64,000 bases of DNA from CAVWQV01 sp963757115 (GCA_963757115.1 CAVWQV010000004.1:186001-250000), one strand, 5' to 3'. Shown: positions 29,547-40,251, counted from the first letter of the stretch. The notes: generated by a model from the letters alone, not told the origin. Translations and numbers: made by a program.

Positions 29547-31358
29547 TCAGTAAACCCGCTTCTTGGGCGGGAACACGGACACCTCGTTGGTGAGGGTCTG
29601 CATCCGCACCGGGCGGTAGTCGAGCTTCACCTCGCCGTCGTCGGCGCACCACGCCAGAGTGTGCTTCATCCAGTTCTGGTCGTCGCGCTCGGGGTAGTCG
29701 TCCTGCGCGTGCGCGCCGCGGCTTTCCTTGCGCGCCTCGGCGCTGACAATCGTGGTCATCGCGTTGCCCATAAGGTTGGACAGCTCGAGCGCTTCCACAA
29801 GGTCGCTGTTCCAGATCAGGCTGCGGTCCTGCACCGACATGTCGGAAAGGCCGCCCCAGATCTGCTTCATCTTCTCGACCCCGTCGATGAGGCTCTTGCT
29901 GGTGCGGAACACTGCCGCATGGCTTTGCATCGCGCGCTGCATATCCTGCCGGAGCTGCGCCACCGGCGTGCCGCCGTGCGCGTGACGGGTGCGGTCGAAG
30001 CGGTCGAGCGATTTTTCGCCCGCGCGCGGCGGCAACGGCGCCTGCGAGCTGCCGGGCCGCACCGTTTCCGCGCATTGATGCGCCGCCGCGCGGCCGAACA
30101 CCACGAGGTCGAGCAGCGAGTTCGTGCCGAGCCGGTTGGCGCCGTGCACCGACACGCAGGCCGCCTCGCCGACCGCCATCAGGCCGGGAACGATGGCGTC
30201 GGGATCATTCTCGGTCGGGCGCAGCACCTCGGCGCGGTAGTTCGTCGGGATGCCGCCCATGTTGTAGTGCACGGTCGGAAGCACCGGGATCGGCTCCTTG
30301 GTCACGTCAACGCCCGCGAACACCTTGGCGGTCTCCGAGATGCCGGGCAGCCGCTCGTGCAGGAGATCGGCGCCGAGATGCTCCAGGTGGAGCAACATGT
30401 AGTCCTTGTGCGGCCCGCAGCCGCGGCCCTCGTTGATCTCCATGGTCATGGAACGGGAAACCACGTCACGGGACGCGAGGTCCTTGGCGGTGGGCGCGTA
30501 ACGCTCCATGAAGCGCTCGCCCTCGCTGTTCGTGAGATAGCCGCCCTCGCCGCGCGCGCCCTCCGTGATGAGGCAGCCGGCCGGAAAAATGCCGGTCGGA
30601 TGGAACTGCACGAACTCCATGTCCTGCGAGGGCAGGCCGGCGCGCAGCACCATCCCCGTCCCGTCTCCCGTGCAGGTGTGCGCCGAGGTGCAGGACAGAA
30701 AGGTCCGCCCGTAGCCGCCGGTCGCCAGCACCACCTTTTGCGCGCGGAAGCGGTGGATCGAGCCGTCCTCCAGGCACCATGCCGTGACACCGCGGCAGGC
30801 GCCCTCCTCGTCCATGATGAGGTCGAGCGCGAAATACTCGACGAAGAACTCGACCTCGTGCTTGAGGCTCTGCTGATAGAGCGTGTGGAGGATGGCGTGC
30901 CCGGTGCGGTCGGCGGCCGCGCAGGCACGCTGCGCCGGCTCCTTGCCGTATTCCTTCATGTGTCCGCCGAACGGGCGCTGGTAGATGCGGCCGTCCTCCG
31001 TTCGGCTGAACGGCACACCAAAGTGTTCAAGCTCGTAAATGGCCGGGATCGCCTCGCGGCACATGTACTCGATGGCGTCCTGGTCGCCGAGCCAGTCCGA
31101 TCCCTTCACGGTGTCGTACATGTGCCAGCGCCAGTCGTCCTCGCCCATGTTGCCGAGCGCGGCGCCGATGCCGCCTTGCGCCGCCACCGTGTGGCTGCGG
31201 GTCGGGAACACCTTGGTGATGCACGCCGTCTTGAGCCCGGCCGCGCCGATGCCGAGCGTCGCCCGCAGCCCTGAGCCGCCCGCGCCCACCACCACCACGT
31301 CATAGGTGTGGTCCACCACGTTGTAGGCACGGGTGGACGGCATGGTGATCGCGTTCAT
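29547..31358 (-). CDS. sdhA: Succinate dehydrogenase flavoprotein subunit
   Basis: A 603-residue FAD subunit oxidising succinate to fumarate in the TCA cycle and complex II. VVVVGAGGSGLRA is the dinucleotide motif, H56 in RSHTVAAQGG is the covalent FAD site, and QFHPTGIFPAGCLITEGARGEGG and HGANRLGTNSLLDLVVFGR are the catalytic segments. ATG at 31358 is chosen because the family begins there; 19 bases separate it from sdhD. Confidence 0.95.
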   Translation of the reverse strand: MNAITMPSTRAYNVVDHTYDVVVVGAGGSGLRATLGIGAAGLKTACITKVFPTRSHTVAAQGGIGAALGNMGEDDWRWHMYDTVKGSDWLGDQDAIEYMCREAIPAIYELEHFGVPFSRTEDGRIYQRPFGGHMKEYGKEPAQRACAAADRTGHAILHTLYQQSLKHEVEFFVEYFALDLIMDEEGACRGVTAWCLEDGSIHRFRAQKVVLATGGYGRTFLSCTSAHTCTGDGTGMVLRAGLPSQDMEFVQFHPTGIFPAGCLITEGARGEGGYLTNSEGERFMERYAPTAKDLASRDVVSRSMTMEINEGRGCGPHKDYMLLHLEHLGADLLHERLPGISETAKVFAGVDVTKEPIPVLPTVHYNMGGIPTNYRAEVLRPTENDPDAIVPGLMAVGEAACVSVHGANRLGTNSLLDLVVFGRAAAHQCAETVRPGSSQAPLPPRAGEKSLDRFDRTRHAHGGTPVAQLRQDMQRAMQSHAAVFRTSKSLIDGVEKMKQIWGGLSDMSVQDRSLIWNSDLVEALELSNLMGNAMTTIVSAEARKESRGAHAQDDYPERDDQNWMKHTLAWCADDGEVKLDYRPVRMQTLTNEVSVFPPKKRVY

Positions 31359-31377
31359 CGCTCGGGCAACTCCGGGG

Positions 31378-31797
31378 TCAGAGACCCATCTTGAGGACCG
31401 ACACGATCCCCAACAACGCAAATACGAAGCAAATCGCCTTTGTCAGCAGCAGCAGGACCAGCCTTGCGCTTTCCACATGGACGTAGTCCTCGATGATCAC
31501 CTGCAAGCCGAGCGCCGTGTGATAGAAGGTCGCCAAAAGCAGGCAGATCATCAGTACGATGCTGACCGGGTCGGCGATCCAGAACAGCAACTCGTCGTGC
31601 GAGGCGCCGACCAGCCGCACCGCCGACCAGATGAACCACAAGGTCAGCGGCACCAGGGCGATGCTGGTGACACGCTCCGCCCACCAGTGGCCGACCCCCG
31701 ACCTGGAAGCACCGAGCCCGCGCACCCGCCCCAGTTGCGAGCGCATGACCGCGACATGCACGTTGCGCGAAGCGGAGGCTTTGCCGGTTTCAGACAT
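31378..31797 (-). CDS. sdhD: Succinate dehydrogenase membrane anchor subunit
   Basis: A 139-residue protein with three membrane helices (VTSIALVPLTLWFIW, VSIVLMICLLLATFYH, LVLLLLTKAICFVFALLG). The ATFYHTALGLQVIIEDYVH segment with its His is the haem b and quinone region of SdhD. ATG at 31797 (MSETGKAS) is used; the frame extends 39 bases upstream. It lies between sdhC and sdhA with gaps of 11 and 19 bases. Confidence 0.9.
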   Translation of the reverse strand: MSETGKASASRNVHVAVMRSQLGRVRGLGASRSGVGHWWAERVTSIALVPLTLWFIWSAVRLVGASHDELLFWIADPVSIVLMICLLLATFYHTALGLQVIIEDYVHVESARLVLLLLTKAICFVFALLGIVSVLKMGL

Positions 31798-31808
31798 CGA
31801 GCACCCGC

Positions 31809-32240
31809 CTATCTCAGGATCAAGCCCACGACCCACACGGCCACCGTGCAGACCGCGGTGCCGATCAGCACGGCGTATCCCGTGTAGTAGTAGGTGGGCT
31901 TGTCGTACCCGTAGCCGCTGTCCCAGGCGAGATGCCGGATGCCCGCGAACAGGTGATAAAACAGCGACGCCGTCCAGCCGAACAGGAACAGCCAGCCGAG
32001 CACGCTATTCAGGAACCACTGCACGCCCCCGAATGCCTCGGGCGAGATGGCGCCAGCCGTAAGCCACCAGACCAGGACCAGGGCGCCGACCGAGAGGGCG
32101 ATGCCGGTCGCCCGGTGCATGATCGACAGCACGCTGCTGATCTGGAAGCGATACACCTGCAAATGCGGCGACAACGGCCGCTTCACCAGTTGCCCTTCGG
32201 TGTTGCGCGCCACCAGCAGCGCGTCGCGGACGTTTTTCAA
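31809..32240 (-). CDS. sdhC: Succinate dehydrogenase cytochrome b556 subunit
   Basis: A 143-residue haem b subunit with three membrane helices. RPLSPHLQVYRFQISSVLSI is the family signature, SIMHRATGIALS follows, and the haem ligand is the His in LFAGIRHLAWD. The start appears to be TTG at 32240, with GGAG about nine bases ahead; no ATG in this frame lies close to the family start. It is the first gene of sdhCDAB, divergent from the DNA ligase gene. Confidence 0.88.
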   Translation of the reverse strand: MKNVRDALLVARNTEGQLVKRPLSPHLQVYRFQISSVLSIMHRATGIALSVGALVLVWWLTAGAISPEAFGGVQWFLNSVLGWLFLFGWTASLFYHLFAGIRHLAWDSGYGYDKPTYYYTGYAVLIGTAVCTVAVWVVGLILR

Positions 32241-32386
32241 GCAGTCGCTCCAAAAGCATGCGGGCTGCTCCGCCCGGGCGGTTTGTGCTTACCGCTGCCA
32301 CTAGGGGGGGTCAACGCGATGAAACCCGCCTGGATCGCAACCGATTGCCCGGCGCAGCGCTTTCACGAACGTATTTGGGCGCGCGC

Positions 32387-33421
32387 ATGTCATCCACCGT
32401 TACTGGCCGGGCCGATCCTGCCGGTTCCTTGCCGATACCCTTCGACTACTCGCCCATGGAGGCCGAGAGTGTGGGCGTGCTGCCGGAAGGCGCGGGCTGG
32501 CAATACGAACCCAAGTTCGATGGATTTCGCTGCCTAGCATTCCGCAGCGCGGATGCGATCGAGCTGCGCTCCAAGTCGGGCCAGCCGCTCGGGCGCTATT
32601 TCCCGGATTTGCTCGCCGCCCTGCGTGCCGTGACCGCGGAGCGGTTCGTCGTGGACGGCGAGATCATCATTCCCTCCGGGGAGGGCAGTTCTTTCGAGGC
32701 GTTGCAGATGCGACTTCATCCGGCCGAAAGCCGGGTTCGCAAGCTGGCGGCCGAACAGCCGGCACGGTTCGTGCTGTTCGACGTTCTGGCCGACGCCGAG
32801 CGGAACCTTGCCGACCGACCGCTCCGGGAGCGACGGGCAGCGCTCCTCGCACTCATGCCGCGCCTCGCGCACCCCGCGCTGGCGTTGGCGCCGGTCGCGC
32901 AGGACCGCACCGAGGCGGAGCGCTGGCTGGCGGCGGGCGTCGCCGGCCAGGACGGGGTCATGGCGAAGCGCCTCGATGCGCCCTACCGCTCGGGCAAGCG
33001 GGACGCGATGGTGAAGGTCAAGCGACAGCGCACCGCCGACTGCGTTGTGGGGGGCTTTCGCTATCTCCGTGCGGGCAAGCAGATCGGCTCGCTTCTGCTC
33101 GGCCTCTACGATGCGCAAGGCCGCCTCGACCATGTCGGGTTCACCTCCACCATCCCACGGGACGCGAGGGCAGCGCTGACGGCGCGGGTGGAGGCGCTAC
33201 GCGGCGGGCCCGGGTTCACCGGCAAGGCTCCCGGCGGCCCTAGCCGCTGGAGCAACGGGCGCGAGGCCGACTGGCATCCGCTCCGGCCGGAATTGGTCGT
33301 GGAAGTGCGGTTCGACCACGTCAGCGGCGGTCGATTCCGGCATGGCACGACCTTGCTGCGCTTTCGCCCCGATAAGCGCCCCGACCAATGCCGGATGGAA
33401 CAGCTTGGCGGCACGGGCTAG
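32387..33421 (+). CDS. ATP-dependent DNA ligase (LigC/LigD-ligase type)
   Basis: A 344-residue ATP-dependent ligase with an adenylation domain and an OB-fold domain only. The adenylated lysine is K43 in KFDGFR, followed by FVVDGEII (motif III region), DGVMAKRLDAPYRSG and MVKVKRQRTADCVV (motifs IV-V). It lacks the polymerase and nuclease parts of full LigD, so it is a LigC-like stand-alone ligase, probably for repair. No ku gene is adjacent. The M at 32387 is preferred; the frame opens at 32258. Confidence 0.85.
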   Translation: MSSTVTGRADPAGSLPIPFDYSPMEAESVGVLPEGAGWQYEPKFDGFRCLAFRSADAIELRSKSGQPLGRYFPDLLAALRAVTAERFVVDGEIIIPSGEGSSFEALQMRLHPAESRVRKLAAEQPARFVLFDVLADAERNLADRPLRERRAALLALMPRLAHPALALAPVAQDRTEAERWLAAGVAGQDGVMAKRLDAPYRSGKRDAMVKVKRQRTADCVVGGFRYLRAGKQIGSLLLGLYDAQGRLDHVGFTSTIPRDARAALTARVEALRGGPGFTGKAPGGPSRWSNGREADWHPLRPELVVEVRFDHVSGGRFRHGTTLLRFRPDKRPDQCRMEQLGGTG

Positions 33422-33453
33422 CGTCGTCGCCGTTTGGGGGGTTGGGGGCGGAA

Positions 33454-35160
33454 ATGAATGCGAGCGGACAAGGTCGGATCGCCGCGGAGGACTATCTCGA
33501 CGCTCTCGGGGCGCACGGCATCGACCACCTGTTCGTCAATCCGGGCACCGACTTCGCTCCCCTGATCGAAGCGCTCGCCCGGGCCGAGCGCAGCAATCGG
33601 CGCGTCCCGCGGCCGATCGTCGTGCCGCACGAGCACGCGGCGGTGGCGATGGCGCACGGCTACACGCTGGCCACCGGACGGCCGCAGGCGGTCATGCTGC
33701 ACGTCAATGTCGGCACGGCGAATGCCTTGAACGCGCTGATCGACGCAAGCCGTGACCGCGTGCCGATGCTGCTCACCTCCGGCCGCACGCCGTTTACCGA
33801 GACGGGTCCGGCGGGGACGCGCAGCGTCCACATCCACTGGGCCCAGGAAATGTTCGACCAGGCGGGGATGCTGCGTGAGTTCGTGAAATGGGACTACGAG
33901 ATGAAGCGCGGCGACCAAGTGGTCTCGGTCGTCGATCGAGCACTGGAACTCGCCACCGCGTCGCCGACCGGCCCCGTCTATCTTTCGCTGCCGCGCGAGG
34001 TGTTGGGCGAGGAGGTGGACGGCCCCCGGTCCGACGATCGCCTTCCGCGCGCACGCCCGGCCAAACCCGTGGCATCGCAAGCCGACGTCGAACGGCTGGC
34101 GCGATTGGATCGCCGGGGCGCGGATGCCGCTGATCATAACCGGCCAGGTGGGTCGCGACCCACGGGAGGCGGCGGCGCTCACTCGGCTGGCGGAGCGTTT
34201 CGCGCTGCCGGTGGTGCCATTCAACGCGCTGCATTTCGCGATCGCCGGGCGGCATCCAATGTTCCAGGGTTCGACGCCCGGCCCATTGCTGAGCGAAGCC
34301 GACCTGATCCTCGCGATCGAGAGCGATGTGCCCTGGATACCAAGCGCGCAAGGCCCCGCGCCGAGTGCTCGAGTTGGTGCAAGCCGGCGAGGACCCGCTC
34401 TACCAGCGCTATCCCATGCGCTCCTTCCGGTCCGATCTCACCATCGTTTCGGGCACGCTGGCCCTTCTCGAGGCGCTCGATGCGGCGCTCATCGCGCGGC
34501 TCGATTCCGGTTCGCAGGCGATCAACGCCCGCCGCGCCGAGCTGACTGAGCGCTCAGCGAGATTGCACGCTGGGTGGGACGCCGAGGTCGAGAAGGCGGG
34601 CCGTGCCGAGGCGATCGAGCTCCCCTGGCTCACTCACTGCCTGCGCGATGTGATCGACGGCGACACGATCGTGGTCAACGAATATTCATTCCGCCAGGAA
34701 TACTGCCCGCTTCGGCATCCTGGGAGCCTTTTCTCGCTCGGGCCGGCGGGCGGTCTCGGCTGGGGTCTGCCGGCTGCCCTCGGCCTCAAGCTTGCCGCGC
34801 CGGAGCGCATGGTGGTCGCGCTACTGGGCGATGGGGCCTACATGTTCGCCAACCCGACCGCTTGCCACTTCATCGCCGAGACGCAAGCGCTGCCGGTGCT
34901 CGCGGTCATCTACAACAACGCGCTTTATGGTGCGGTGCGCCGCGCCACGCTCGACATGTATCCAAGCGGCGTGGCAGCCCAGTCGGACGGCAAGCGGCTG
35001 GCTGAGCTCACAAATCCGCCGTTCGAGCGCTTGGTGGAAGCGCATGGCGGGCATGGGGAGCGAGTTGAACGTCCCGCTCGATCTGCCGCCAGCACTCCGG
35101 CGTGCGGCGGCAGCGGTACGCGGGGGCCGACAAGCGGTCGTGAACGTCATCTGCCGGTGA
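33454..35160 (+). pseudogene. Thiamine-diphosphate enzyme (acetolactate synthase/benzoylformate decarboxylase type), three frame breaks
   Basis: A ThDP enzyme of about 568 residues. The N-terminal PYR domain has VNPGTDFAPLIEAL and the ThDP-activating Glu in PHEHAAVAMAHGY; the middle domain has MPLIITGQVGRDPREAAAL; the C-terminal PP domain has the ThDP-Mg motif LLGDGAYMFANPTACHF with YNN. The domains lie in successive frames, switching near 34105 (one extra T), 34360 and 35070. All three parts keep motifs and read continuously when joined, ending at TGA 35158-35160. Such enzymes decarboxylate or ligate 2-oxo acids; the substrate is not known. Convergent with the cytochrome c gene. Confidence 0.7.
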
Positions 35161-35172
35161 CGTGCGCCGCCG

Positions 35173-35589
35173 TCAGCTGGGCGGCGGCTCCAGCGACTTG
35201 ATGTAACGCGCCATCAGCGTGATCTGCTGATCGTTGAGGAACTTCCTGAATGACGGCATGTATCCGGGCTTGCCGTTGCGGATGCGTTGCTCGACCTGCT
35301 GTTCCGTCATCTGCGTGCCCGCCAGGCGGGGACCCTTGTCGGCAGTCATTCCGTAGTTGCCGTGACACCAGCCGCACTGCGCCGAGAAGATCGCCTTTGC
35401 CTCCGTCGTCTGCTCCAGGGTCACGGCGTCTCCCGCACCACCTTCCGGCTGACCCGACGGGCTATCTCCAAGGACAACGGTGTCCGACGCGATCAACAAG
35501 CCTAGGCCGAGCAAAGCCGATTGCGCGCTCAACAGTCCGACCTCATCGTTCCCGGCACGAGTGACGGGGACGCTTATCCTCGCGATCAT
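35173..35589 (-). CDS. Class I cytochrome c
   Basis: A 138-residue c-type cytochrome. The haem site is CGWCH (C72, C75, H76) and the axial methionine is likely M111 in GKPGYMPSF. A hydrophobic stretch at residues 18-35 (GLLSAQSALLGLGLLIAS) exports or anchors it. It lies 30 bases downstream of the PQQ dehydrogenase on the same strand, so it is the probable electron acceptor of that enzyme in the periplasm. Confidence 0.85.
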   Translation of the reverse strand: MIARISVPVTRAGNDEVGLLSAQSALLGLGLLIASDTVVLGDSPSGQPEGGAGDAVTLEQTTEAKAIFSAQCGWCHGNYGMTADKGPRLAGTQMTEQQVEQRIRNGKPGYMPSFRKFLNDQQITLMARYIKSLEPPPS

Positions 35590-35618
35590 CGGCTAAGCGT
35601 CCCGCCCGGCAGCCTCGG

Positions 35619-37357
35619 CTACCGCCCGTCCAGGCTGTAGACGACCAGCACGCCGCTATCCAGAGGCATGCTCTTGAACGGCTCGCCGAACAAGGTCGCC
35701 AAGTTTTGCGACACGTAGCTGCCCCAGCCCGTCGTGACCGCGATGTATTGTTTGCCGTTCGCCATGTACGAAATGATGCCGCCGTTGTGCCCCATGCCGT
35801 CGTTGTGCGACCACAGCTTCTGGCCGGTTTTGGCGTCGAGCGCATCGAGTATACCGTCGGAGCCGGGCACGAACACCACACCGCCCTTGGTGGAAAGCAG
35901 GCTCGCCATAACCGGATACTTGTAGACGACGCGCCAAGCCGTCTTGCCGGTGATCGGGTCGACCGCGTTGATATGCCCGTACGCCGCGTCGTGCCCTTTC
36001 GCGGGAACCGGCGTGTAGGTGGCGCTCATATACATCTGGCCGGAATAGTCGGCCGGCTTCGGCAGGTGCTGGGCCTCCATGTTCTGGCACCATTCCTGGC
36101 CGGCTTTGTAGTAAAACCCGGTCTCAGGACTGTAGCTGCCGTTGCTCCAGGTGATCGCGCCGTCCACTGCGGGGCACACATTGTCGTGCTTGCCGATGGT
36201 GATGTTGTGGCGCCCGATGAGCTCGCCGGTGTGCGGATCGACGCCCTCGACGAAGTTGGAGGTTTCGCCGAGGTGCCAGACGTTGGCGATCTTCAGGGAG
36301 AGTGCGAGGGGTCGCGGTCATAGACATAGACGTAGCCCCCCTTGTTGGGATGCACGGCGTAATGCTGGCCGTCCCGATCGAGCATCAGGAACTCGCCCAC
36401 CGCGCCGTCGAAGTCCCACGAATCATGCGGGATCTCCGAGAAATATGACTTGAGCTTGCCGGTGTCCGGATCGAGCGCGATCACCCCGGAGGTGTACAGA
36501 TTGTCGCCGGGCCGCATGTCGAGGTCATAATCAGGTGCCGGGTTTGCGGTCCCCCACAACACGGTGTCGGTGTTCGGGTCGTAGGTGCCGGTCATCCAGC
36601 CGCCGCCGCCACCGGTCTTCCAGCTATCCTTGCCTCCCCAGGTGGCGCGCGAGCGTTCATCCCCGGCGATGGTATCGAACTGCCAGACCTTCTGTCCGGT
36701 TTTCGCATCGACCCCGAAGATAGGTCCGCAGCACCCCGCGAGTTCGCCGCCATTGGAGCCCACGATCACCTTGTCCTTGACCACCAACGGAGCGCCGGTG
36801 AAGCCCTTCGCGCCCTTTGCGACGTCGATGAGCTTGGTGTCCCAGACTTGTTTGCCGGACTTCATGTCGACCGCGATGAGGCGGCCATCGACGGTCCCGA
36901 TGTAGACATTGCCGTAGCCCGCGGCGAGGCCGCGATTGTACGGGCTGTAGGGGGTGGAGCCGGCCAAATCCTCGTCAATCTTAGGCTTAAAGGTCCAGAG
37001 CGGCGCGCCGGTCGCCCCGTCCACGGACCAGATCTGATCGGCGGCGATCGTGTAGTACAACCGCCCGTCGATCGCCAGCGGGAACGACTGGATTCCGCCG
37101 TGCGGGCTGGCGCCCGGATTGTGCAGCCACGCGACCTGGAGGTTTTTCACGTTCTCCGTCGTGATCTGGTCGAGCGGGCTGTAGTGCCAGGAGCTGTAGG
37201 TGCCGTGGTACATCGGCCAGTCGCTCGGATTTTTCTCCGCGTTCATCAAGGCGGCGCCATCGAGCTCGGCCGAGATCGCGGCGGTCCCCGTCATCGCCCA
37301 GCTTGCCGCAAAGACGGTGCATGCAAGCAAACTGGCCCTGATCGTGCCTCGTGTCAC
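35619..37357 (-). pseudogene. PQQ-dependent alcohol dehydrogenase, one frame break
   Basis: A quinoprotein of the methanol/ethanol dehydrogenase family (eight-bladed propeller, periplasmic). The vicinal Cys pair is in ELAGCCGPIFGVD, and tryptophan-docking repeats such as GTPLWTFKPKI-like GAPLWTFKPKID, TGQKVWQFDT and TGQKLWSHND recur. ANPAPDYDLDMRPGDNLYTSG is the active-site region. Near 36300 the frame changes: DRDPSHSP then stop in one frame, LKIANVWHLGETSNF in the next; one missing base explains it. GTG at 37357 gives a clean signal peptide and has GGGGGGA ahead; the frame is open to 37459. Metal (Ca or lanthanide) cannot be decided here. Confidence 0.8.
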
Positions 37358-37575
37358 TTTTGATTTCCCCCCAGGCGTGATTGCAACCGGACTCTTGTTT
37401 GCGGCCGCTTTTGGAGCGGCCGAACTTGGCTCAGGCGGCTCGTTTCGTTTGAACCGCACTCATGTCAGCTTAGATTGCTGAACCTCCCTTGGCGAGAGAG
37501 AAACGATTTGGTCGTGCTAGAGGAGCGTGCCCGCTGAAAAACTGCCTGACCGGCCGGAGTGACGAGAACGCGCGA

Positions 37576-39452
37576 TCACTCTCCGGTCGGAAACCGGAAC
37601 GCCATGACCATTTCGCGGATGGCGGCCGGGTCCGTCTGCTCCATGACCCGGCGCGCGAAGCGTGCGCAACCGTCGATCTCGACGCCACGCACCGCCTGCT
37701 TGGCGCGCGGTACCGCGCCCGCGTTCATGCTGAAGCTGCGCAGGCCGATGCCGAGCAGAAGCGGCATCAGCCGGGCGTTGGCCGCGATCTCCCCGCACAC
37801 GGATACCGGCATCCGCATGCGTAGTGCGGCCTCGGTCGCGAACTGCACCAAGCGCAGCACGGCAGGGTGCAGGGGGTCGTAGAGCTCGGCTAGCTCGGTT
37901 TCGCCGCGATCCACGGCGAGGGTATAGGCGGTCAGGTCATTGGTGCCGATGGCGAAGAAGTCGGCCTCCAGCGCGAGGGCGTCGGCGGCGAGCGCGGCAC
38001 CCGGGGTTTCGATCATGATGCCGAGCGGGGGGAGCTTTTCCGGCAGCCGTTCGCCCCGGCGGCGGAGGCGGCGCGCCACCCGCTCGTAGATCTCGCGTGC
38101 CTGGCGCACCTCCCGGACGTTGGTCACCATCGGCAGCATCACCCGGGTCGGACCGGAGGCGGAAGCGCGCAGAATCGCGGCCAGCTGAGTTTCGAACAGC
38201 GGGACGCGGCGCAGCAGGAGCCGGATGCCGCGCAGGCCGAGTGCCGGGTTCGGGTCAATGGCTTCCGGCACGACGCCCTCGGACGAAAGCGCGTCGATCT
38301 CCTTCTCGCCCCCCCAGTCGAGCACTCGGATGGTCACGGGGTCACCGGCCATCGCCTCGATCACGGCCCGGTAGCTCTCGGTCTGCGTGTTCTCGTCCGG
38401 CACGCTCTCGCGGTTCATGAACATGAATTCGGTGCGCAGGAGGCCGATGCCCTGCGCGCCCGACTGTGCAATCAACGGCAGTTCGACCGGCAGCTCGAAA
38501 TTGGCTTGCAGCTCCACGGCCTCGCCGTCGAGCGTTACGGCCGGCAGGCGGCGAAAGCGCGCCAGTTTCTGCCGCTCGCGCGCGAACGCCGTCACGGCGC
38601 GCCGCGCCTCCGCCAGATGGCCAGGAGTAGGGTTGAGGACCACCGTGCCGGCGGAGCCGTCCACCACCGCCAGGTCGCCCGGCAACATGGAGTGCGCAAG
38701 CCCGACCGCGCCGAGCACGGCGGGAACGCCCAAGCGCGCGTAGCATGACCGCGGTATGGCCTTCCGCGCCGCCCTCCTCGGTCGCCACGCCAGCAAGTCG
38801 CGACGGATCGAGCAATGCAGCGTCGGCGGGGCGCAACGCCTCGCTCACCAGCACCGCCCCTTCCGGCAGGCCGGCGAAGCTGCGGAAGGGTGCTCGGGTC
38901 AGATTGCGGATCAGCCGTCGAGCGATCTCGCGCACTTCCTCCGCGCGCCGGTCGATGCTGGCCCGCTCGTCTTCGGACGTGTCGGGCTCGGCCCTGGCAG
39001 CTGATCGCGGCGGCGATCCCCTCGGCTTCGTCGTGGACGGCCCCTTCGGCCGAGACCCGCGCGTGCTCGATGCGCCGTCGCGCCCCCCGGATGAGCCGGC
39101 TATCGTCAAGCATGCGCAAGTAAGCGTCGAGTAGTGGCGCAATCTCGGCCTGGCTGTCCTCCGGCAGCACCGCCAGGCGCGCGCGGAGTTTGCCCACCTG
39201 CTTGCGCGACTGAAGAATGGCCGCCTCCAGCCGGGACCGCTCCGTTTCCACCTCGGAGACGTCAATCGTGTGCCGGGTGAAGACGGCGACCGGCTCCGCC
39301 GTTCCGAATACCGGGCCGATCGCCACCCCGGCGGACACCGGGATTCCGACGAACATCCGCTCGGCGCGCCCGTCGGGGGATCGAGGCGGCCGAACGAGCC
39401 GCCGATGCTGCGGGGAGGGCGGCAGCGCGGGGGGCGGTTCAGTCTTGTTCAT
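37576..39452 (-). pseudogene. ptsI: Phosphoenolpyruvate-protein phosphotransferase (PTS enzyme I), two frame breaks
   Basis: Enzyme I takes phosphate from PEP and passes it to HPr. The N-terminal FVGIPVSAGVAIGPVFG, the phospho-histidine motif GGAEGHTAVMLRALG, the middle LLRTEFMFMNRE and the C-terminal GTNDLTAYTLAVDRG and SVCGEIAANARLMPLLLG are all present, but in three frames. Breaks lie near 38995 and 38730; at the second, removing one G restores ALGVPAVLG. There is no GAF domain, so it is not PtsP. The ATG at 39452 overlaps the ptsH end by 14 bases. With no EIIB/EIIC here it serves a regulatory PTS. Confidence 0.8.
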
Positions 39453-39741
39453 TGAAGCCGGACTCGACCAAGCCGGCGAGCGCTTCGAGCGCCTCTTTCG
39501 CGTCCCAGCCTTCGGCACGCAGCTCAATCGTGGAGCCCCGGCCGGCTCCGAGCATCATCAACCCCATGATGGAGCGGGCGGAGACGGTCTGGCCGTCCTT
39601 GATGACGTCCACGGAGGCGCCGAACCGCTCGGCAAGGGTGACAAATCTGGCGGCGGCCCTGGCGTGGAGCCCGCGACGATTGGAGACCAGCAGGGTTCGG
39701 GTCAGGACAGGGGCGCCCGAGTCGTCGGCCGCCGCCGCCAT
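39439..39741 (-). CDS. ptsH: Phosphocarrier protein HPr
   Basis: A 100-residue HPr. The phosphorylated histidine is H26 in RRGLHARAAARF and the regulatory serine is S57 in SARSIMGLMMLG, the target of HprK encoded in the same locus. The ATG overlaps the stop of the EIIA gene (TAATG), and its end overlaps the proposed ptsI start, so the three are coupled. In alphaproteobacteria HPr with HprK signals carbon and nitrogen state instead of importing sugar. Confidence 0.93.
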   Translation of the reverse strand: MAAAADDSGAPVLTRTLLVSNRRGLHARAAARFVTLAERFGASVDVIKDGQTVSARSIMGLMMLGAGRGSTIELRAEGWDAKEALEALAGLVESGFNEQD

Positions 39742-40175
39742 TAGCTGCAGCTTCCGTTCCCGGTGCCGTTGACCTTGCAGCCGTGCAGCACGGTGGACGC
39801 GGACGCGATGTATTTGCGCCCGGCTTCCTGGGCGCGGTCCACCGCACTCGCGAGCGGCTGGGTCGAGCGGACCTTCGCCAGCTTGACCAGCATCGGCAGG
39901 TTCACGCCCGCGATGACCTCGACGCCCTCGCGGTTCATCAAGGAGATCGCGAGATTGCTGGGCGTGCCACCGAACATGTCGGTCAGCAGCACCACGCCAT
40001 CCCCGGTGTCGCAGCGTTTGATGCACCGCTCGATCTCGGCCCGGCAGCCTTCGATATCGTCCTCGGGACCGATGCAGACCGTGTCGACATTGCGCTGGCT
40101 GCCCACCACGTGCTCGAGCGCCGAACGGAGTTCATCCGCGAGGTGGCCGTGGGTCACCAGGATCATGCCGATCAT
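39741..40175 (-). CDS. PTS EIIA component, mannose family
   Basis: A 144-residue EIIA-Man-like protein. MILVTHGHLADEL holds the phospho-histidine (H9) and LLTDMFGGTPSNLAISLM is the family signature. The M at 40175 is preferred over an upstream start at 40214. It has no EIIB partner domain. In alphaproteobacteria this protein (often called ManX or EIIA-Ntr partner) accepts phosphate from HPr for regulation. It overlaps ptsH by one base. Confidence 0.9.
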   Translation of the reverse strand: MIGMILVTHGHLADELRSALEHVVGSQRNVDTVCIGPEDDIEGCRAEIERCIKRCDTGDGVVLLTDMFGGTPSNLAISLMNREGVEVIAGVNLPMLVKLAKVRSTQPLASAVDRAQEAGRKYIASASTVLHGCKVNGTGNGSCS

Positions 40176-40251
40176 GGGGCGCCCTCCGCACTGGCACCCA
40201 GCGCCAGCGAACAATCGGTGCGCCCCACCGTGACAATAGGCATTTTAGCCT

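Noticed and set aside
29442..31274. A 610-codon open frame on the plus strand
   Set aside because: It is antisense to sdhA, whose motifs are perfect; the translation is His/Arg-rich as expected for GC-rich shadow frames.
36480..36560. Lanthanide-type active site in the PQQ dehydrogenase
   Set aside because: The region contains Asp-rich text (PDYDLD, LDPDTG), but I could not place the extra metal-binding Asp reliably without an alignment.
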